DNA of 64,000 nucleotides from the NCBI RefSeq assembly GCF_000340795.1, contig NC_020294.1, forward strand, positions 496,001 to 560,000, read 5' to 3'. The stretch's first letter is position 1; every line of letters begins with the position of its first letter. This DNA is from Candidatus Kinetoplastibacterium desouzaii TCC079E. GTDB taxonomy: Bacteria; Pseudomonadota; Gammaproteobacteria; Burkholderiales; Burkholderiaceae_B. A program made the translations under genes and the position numbers. The notes beneath the pieces were generated by a model. That model worked only from the letters and a program-made list of their open reading frames with translations. It ran no database searches and was not told the DNA's origin. Below are positions 60,196-64,000 of the stretch, piece after piece.

Positions 60196-62210
60196 CGCAT
60201 AAACACAAAAAATGTTACCAAAAACACTATACCAATAGTCATTGCAAGAGAATAGTGGTAAATAAATCCTGATTGTATATTTCTACTAATTTTTGAAAAA
60301 AAGTAAACACATTTAGCACAACCATTAACTATAAAACCATCAATTAAAACATTATCAATAAAATTCCATAAGAATAATCCAATAGAACGAGCAGATTTAG
60401 ATATTACTTCATATACATAATCAAAATAATATTTCTCTTCTAAAATTTTATAAAATAGATAAAAGTGTTTCTGTATAAAAAGAATTAAATTATTATTAAA
60501 TAAACATATGTACCAAGCAATAAAAGCTCCACTTACAGTCAATATGAATGGTATTGATGTAAAAGCATGCATAGTAAAATTGAAACATCCATGCCAATTA
60601 CTCTCTATTCTATTGATGGCGTTATGTTCACTATTAACTGTAATAACATCATTAAAAAAACCATTAAATAAGAAGTTGTCAGCAAAAACATATCCTAGAA
60701 AAATAGATGGAATAGCTAATAACAACAAAGGTATTGTTATAACAAAAGAAGATTCATGAGGAAGATTTTTTACTTCAAATTTACCATCAGATAACTCATT
60801 ATCTGTTTTTTTATAAGGACCATGAAAAACTAAAAAATACAGTCTAAAAGAATACAAAGAAGTTATAAAAATTCCACTTAACAAAACTATATAAGCAATA
60901 TTAGAAGCAAAAATATTACTATGTTTAGTTGCTTCTACAATAAGTTCTTTTGAGTAAAAACCTGAAAAAAATGGAGTTCCTACTAAAGACAAAGTTCCTA
61001 TAAGAAATGTAATCCAAGTTATAGGCATATATTTATATAGTCCACCCATGTTTCGTATGTCTTGATCATGATGCATCCCTAATATTACAGATCCAGCACA
61101 TAAAAACAATAAAGCTTTAAAAAAAGCATGTGTCATTAAATGAAATACTGCTAATGAATATGAAGAAATTCCTAAAGCAACAGTCATATATCCTAATTGT
61201 GATAATGTAGAATAAGCTATAACTCTTTTTATATCATTCTGAATGACACCAAGAATACCCAAAAACAATGCACCTAAAGAACCAACTATGATAATAAAAG
61301 ATAAAACAAAAGACGAAAACTCAAATAAAATTGAAAACCGTGCAACCATAAAAATACCAGCAGTAACCATTGTAGCAGCGTGTATTAAAGCTGATATAGG
61401 AGTAGGACCTTCCATAGAATCAGGAAGCCATGCGTGTAATGGAACTTGAGCTGATTTACCCATAGCTCCTATGAATAAACACAAACATGCTGCTGAAATA
61501 AGTGTAATATCAATAGAAAAAAATTTACAATAAAAGAAAGATATACCAACTAAACTATCAACTTGAGAAAATAACTCATGATAATTCATTGTGTTTGTAT
61601 AAGAGAACAATAAACCTATACCTAATATAAAACCAAAATCTCCAACCCTATTAACTAAAAAAGCTTTCATATTTGCTAAAATAGCAGTAGGTTTATTATA
61701 CCAAAATCCTATTAGTAGATAAGAAACCAATCCAACAGCTTCCCAACCAAAAAATAATTGCAACATATTGTTAGACATTACTAACATTAACATTGAGAAT
61801 GTAAATAAAGAAATATAAGAAAAAAAACGCTGATATCCATTGTCATCAGACATATAACCAATAGTATATATATGAACCATCAAAGATACTGATGTTATAA
61901 TAAGCATCATTATTGATGACAAAGAATCAATTAAAAAACCAATCTCTAACGTAACATCTCCTATGAAACTCCAGGTATATAAATGTGTTTCACAAAAACT
62001 ATATTCACCACTAATTATTTGGTAGAAGACCCATAAAGACCCAATAAAAGATATAAAAATGCTAGATATTGTAATAGTATGAGATGCACTTTTATTAAAA
62101 ATAGGCTTTCCCAAAAAACTAGTTCCAAATAATCCAGACAATATAGATCCTAACAAAGGAGTAAAAGCTATAATAAAAAAAATATTAGGATTTGACAAAA
62201 AAATATTCAT
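60192..62210 (-). CDS. nuoL: NADH-quinone oxidoreductase subunit L
   Basis: A 672-residue antiporter-like subunit with the long C-terminal lateral helix that runs along the Complex I membrane arm. Conserved segments are FFGWEAVGLVSYLLIGFW, KSAQVPLHAWLPDSMEGPTPISA-type (about 235-255), IKRVIAYSTLSQLGYMTVALG and FHLMTHAFFKALLFLCAGS. Length is usual. It lies 14 bases after nuoK. Confidence 0.95.
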   Translation of the reverse strand: MNIFLSNPNIFFIIAFTPLLGSILSGLFGTSFLGKPIFNKSASHTITISSIFISFIGSLWVFYQIISGEYSFCETHLYTWSFIGDVTLEIGFLIDSLSSIMMLIITSVSLMVHIYTIGYMSDDNGYQRFFSYISLFTFSMLMLVMSNNMLQLFFGWEAVGLVSYLLIGFWYNKPTAILANMKAFLVNRVGDFGFILGIGLLFSYTNTMNYHELFSQVDSLVGISFFYCKFFSIDITLISAACLCLFIGAMGKSAQVPLHAWLPDSMEGPTPISALIHAATMVTAGIFMVARFSILFEFSSFVLSFIIIVGSLGALFLGILGVIQNDIKRVIAYSTLSQLGYMTVALGISSYSLAVFHLMTHAFFKALLFLCAGSVILGMHHDQDIRNMGGLYKYMPITWITFLIGTLSLVGTPFFSGFYSKELIVEATKHSNIFASNIAYIVLLSGIFITSLYSFRLYFLVFHGPYKKTDNELSDGKFEVKNLPHESSFVITIPLLLLAIPSIFLGYVFADNFLFNGFFNDVITVNSEHNAINRIESNWHGCFNFTMHAFTSIPFILTVSGAFIAWYICLFNNNLILFIQKHFYLFYKILEEKYYFDYVYEVISKSARSIGLFLWNFIDNVLIDGFIVNGCAKCVYFFSKISRNIQSGFIYHYSLAMTIGIVFLVTFFVFMR

Positions 62211-62223
62211 TCTTTACTCTCTA

Positions 62224-62532
62224 TCATCCTTTAAGACTACTAATTTTATCTGAACTTATAGCACCTAAACTTCTAAATAATAGAACTAATAATGCTAACC
62301 CTATAGCCACTTCAGCAGCTGCTACTGTCATAATAAAGAACACAAAAACTTGACCTGAAATATCATTAGAAAATCTAGAAAATGATACTAGATTAAAATT
62401 CACAGATAAAAGCATTAATTCAATAGACATTAATAGTACTATAAGATTATTCCTATTTATAAAAATACCTACCATTCCAATAGAAAAAATAATAGAACTA
62501 AGAATAAGACAATGAGCTAAAGTTAACATCAT
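62224..62532 (-). CDS. nuoK: NADH-quinone oxidoreductase subunit K
   Basis: A 102-residue, three-helix Complex I subunit. The two membrane glutamates lie in [15 protein letters not shown] and [19 protein letters not shown]. Length equals that of relatives. The start overlaps the nuoJ stop by four bases. Confidence 0.95.
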   Translation of the reverse strand: MMLTLAHCLILSSIIFSIGMVGIFINRNNLIVLLMSIELMLLSVNFNLVSFSRFSNDISGQVFVFFIMTVAAAEVAIGLALLVLLFRSLGAISSDKISSLKG

Positions 62533-63167
62533 TTCTCCTCTTCTTTAGAGGAAACTAAATCTTTTTTAATAATGTAATAATTATTCATATTCTTAGGAAA
62601 TTTAATCATAAGCACTCTATTATTAGGATCAGCCTTTAAAGCCATATTCAAATCATTTGTTTTATTATCTTTTCTAGATCGCAAGGCTAAAACAATAGCA
62701 GACATCATTCCTACTAATAGTATAACTGCTCCTAATTCCACAGCCATAATATAATTAGAGTACATAGCTGAACCTATTAAAAAAGAATTAGAAACATCAC
62801 TATTAATAATAGAGCTATAATTATCACCTTTCCAAGTGGTCCATAATACCATAAATGATTCTGAAACTATAACTAACGCTAAAATAAAAGCAAGAGTAAT
62901 ATTTTTTCCAAGAAATTCATTAGTATATTTAACGTCAATCATCATCACCACAAACAAAAACAATACCATCACTGCGCCAACATAAACTAGAACTAATAAT
63001 AAAGATAAAAATTCAGCACCTAACAACATCCATATCATGGAAACATTTAGAAAAACAGAAATTAATTGCAAAACAGCCATTACCGGATTATTAGCTGTAA
63101 TAACAGAAATAGCAGATAAAACGGAAATCACAGACAAAAAGAAGAAAATAAAATCAACGAAACTCAT
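62529..63167 (-). CDS. nuoJ: NADH-quinone oxidoreductase subunit J
   Basis: A 212-residue Complex I membrane subunit with about five helices. The conserved [18 protein letters not shown] helix (about 62-79) contains the pi-bulge region, and [17 protein letters not shown] is typical. The charged C-terminal tail (about 165-212) is likely cytoplasmic. It lies 18 bases downstream of nuoI. Confidence 0.94.
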   Translation of the reverse strand: MSFVDFIFFFLSVISVLSAISVITANNPVMAVLQLISVFLNVSMIWMLLGAEFLSLLLVLVYVGAVMVLFLFVVMMIDVKYTNEFLGKNITLAFILALVIVSESFMVLWTTWKGDNYSSIINSDVSNSFLIGSAMYSNYIMAVELGAVILLVGMMSAIVLALRSRKDNKTNDLNMALKADPNNRVLMIKFPKNMNNYYIIKKDLVSSKEEEK

Positions 63168-63185
63168 TTCATAACCCTGAAATAT

Positions 63186-63674
63186 TCAACGATAAAAGGA
63201 ATCTTTAGTTTTTCTATACGAAATATCTGACTCATATTTATCACCAATTGCTAAAAGCATCTCTTTTGTAAAATAAAGATCACCTCTTTTTTCCCCATGG
63301 TATTCATAAAAATGAGTTTCAACTATAGAATCTACAGGACAACTTTCCTCACAAAAACCACAAAAAATACATTTTGTTAAATCAATATCATATCTTGTTG
63401 TACGACGTGAACCATCATCTCTCTCGTCAGATTCTATACTAATAGCCATTGATGGGCAAATTGCCTCACACAATTTACAAGCTATACAACGTTCTTCTCC
63501 ATTTGGGTATCTTCTTAAAGCATGCAAACCTCTAAACCTTGGAGATGTAGGTGTTTTTTCATAAGGATAAATCAATGTTGTTTTACTTTTAAAAAAATAT
63601 TTACCTGTTAAACACATGCCTTTAAAAAACTCAACAAGCATAAGGCTATCTAAAAATATTTTTATAGATTTCAT
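63186..63674 (-). CDS. nuoI: NADH-quinone oxidoreductase subunit I
   Basis: A 162-residue iron-sulfur subunit carrying clusters N6a and N6b on the way to quinone. The two motifs are [18 protein letters not shown] (about 61-78) and [20 protein letters not shown] (about 97-116). Length is typical. It lies between nuoH and nuoJ. Confidence 0.96.
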   Translation of the reverse strand: MKSIKIFLDSLMLVEFFKGMCLTGKYFFKSKTTLIYPYEKTPTSPRFRGLHALRRYPNGEERCIACKLCEAICPSMAISIESDERDDGSRRTTRYDIDLTKCIFCGFCEESCPVDSIVETHFYEYHGEKRGDLYFTKEMLLAIGDKYESDISYRKTKDSFYR

Positions 63675-63696
63675 CTTATTCCTCTAATTTCAGAAA

Positions 63697-64000
63697 CTAA
63701 TACCATATATTCCAAGGACTTTTTACCCAAAAAGCTACTAGTAATAACCAAAAACCAGTTATAGGAATAAATATTTTCCAACCAAGTCTCATTATTTGAT
63801 CATATCTATATCTTGGGAAAGATGCTCTAAACCAAATAAACAAAGAAACAATAAAAAAAGTTTTTATACCAAGCCAAATCCATCCTGGTACAAGATTGAA
63901 AGGAGCAAATCCTAATGGAGAAATCCAACCACCTAAGAAAATTACAGAAGCCATACAAGACAAAAGAATCATATTTGCATATTCAGCAAGAAAAAAAGCG
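63697..64000 (-). CDS. nuoH: NADH-quinone oxidoreductase subunit H, C-terminal part, cut by window edge
   Basis: The open frame runs on through the right edge: minus-strand codons before the internal ATG at 63972 read AFFLAEYAN, the conserved NuoH loop helix. About 100 codons of the C-terminal end are seen, with the [19 protein letters not shown] motif that lines the quinone chamber. NuoH (ND1) couples quinone reduction to proton pumping. The gene is truncated by the window, not in the genome. Confidence 0.93.
   Translation of the reverse strand, partial: AFFLAEYANMILLSCMASVIFLGGWISPLGFAPFNLVPGWIWLGIKTFFIVSLFIWFRASFPRYRYDQIMRLGWKIFIPITGFWLLLVAFWVKSPWNIWY

Overview
The window is a gene-dense, strongly AT-rich piece of a reduced betaproteobacterial genome. 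Protein signatures and gene order are those of Burkholderiales/Alcaligenaceae: rne divergent from rluC; rpmF-plsX-fabH-fabD-fabG-acpP-fabF; mucD-lepA-lepB-rnc-era-recO; trpB-trpA-accD; nuoH-I-J-K-L-M-N; a sucA leader RNA known only from Burkholderiales. Low GC, short spacers, N/K-rich proteins, no mobile elements and the local absence of many expected neighbours (rpoE-rseAB, kdsA, lptG, a DUF177 gene, smc) point to an obligate endosymbiont. The best fit I can offer is a Candidatus Kinetoplastibacterium-type symbiont of trypanosomatids. This is inference from recall, not from a database search.

Layout. 1-3.2 kb: the 5' end of sucA (minus) with a GC-rich structured leader, divergent from maeB, which ends in a two-tier terminator. 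3.2-10 kb: a HemJ-like membrane protein and a THUMP methyltransferase, then convergent eno and pyrG, then ETF-ubiquinone oxidoreductase. 10-17 kb: acs, a GlcG/HbpS-like protein, an NlpC/P60 lipoprotein, lptF, pepA-holC and a Bax-inhibitor-1 protein. 17-29.3 kb: a long minus-strand block running from rpmF/plsX through fatty acid synthesis to the HtrA protease, LepA, LepB, RNase III, Era and RecO. 29.5-35 kb: maf, a tetrapyrrole-methylase-fold protein, rluC and rne. 35-41.5 kb (minus): accD, trpA, trpB, relA and pncB. 41.7-45.8 kb (plus): fdxA, fpr, rnfB-like, nth, yciB, bolA and a parvulin PPIase. 45.8-53.3 kb: ligA and a ZipA-like gene, lplT, a family-4 uracil-DNA glycosylase, a TsaB-RimI fusion and ahpC. 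53.8-64 kb: mfd convergent with the distal half of the nuo operon.

Function. The genes give a respiring cell (Complex I, ETF-QO, 2-oxoglutarate dehydrogenase, malic enzyme, acetyl-CoA synthetase) that makes its own fatty acids and carries out the last tryptophan step. It salvages nicotinate and keeps a small repair set (nth, udg, ligA, mfd, recO). Cell-envelope and envelope-stress functions look pared down.

The points most worth a second look are the retained sucA leader RNA, the out-of-frame pepA start at a seven-A tract, a 48-bp perfect palindrome between rluC and rne, a ZipA-like protein without its membrane anchor, the missing sigma-E module, and the TsaB-RimI fusion. I found no CRISPR array, insertion sequence, phage gene, rRNA or tRNA, and no clear new multi-gene system.
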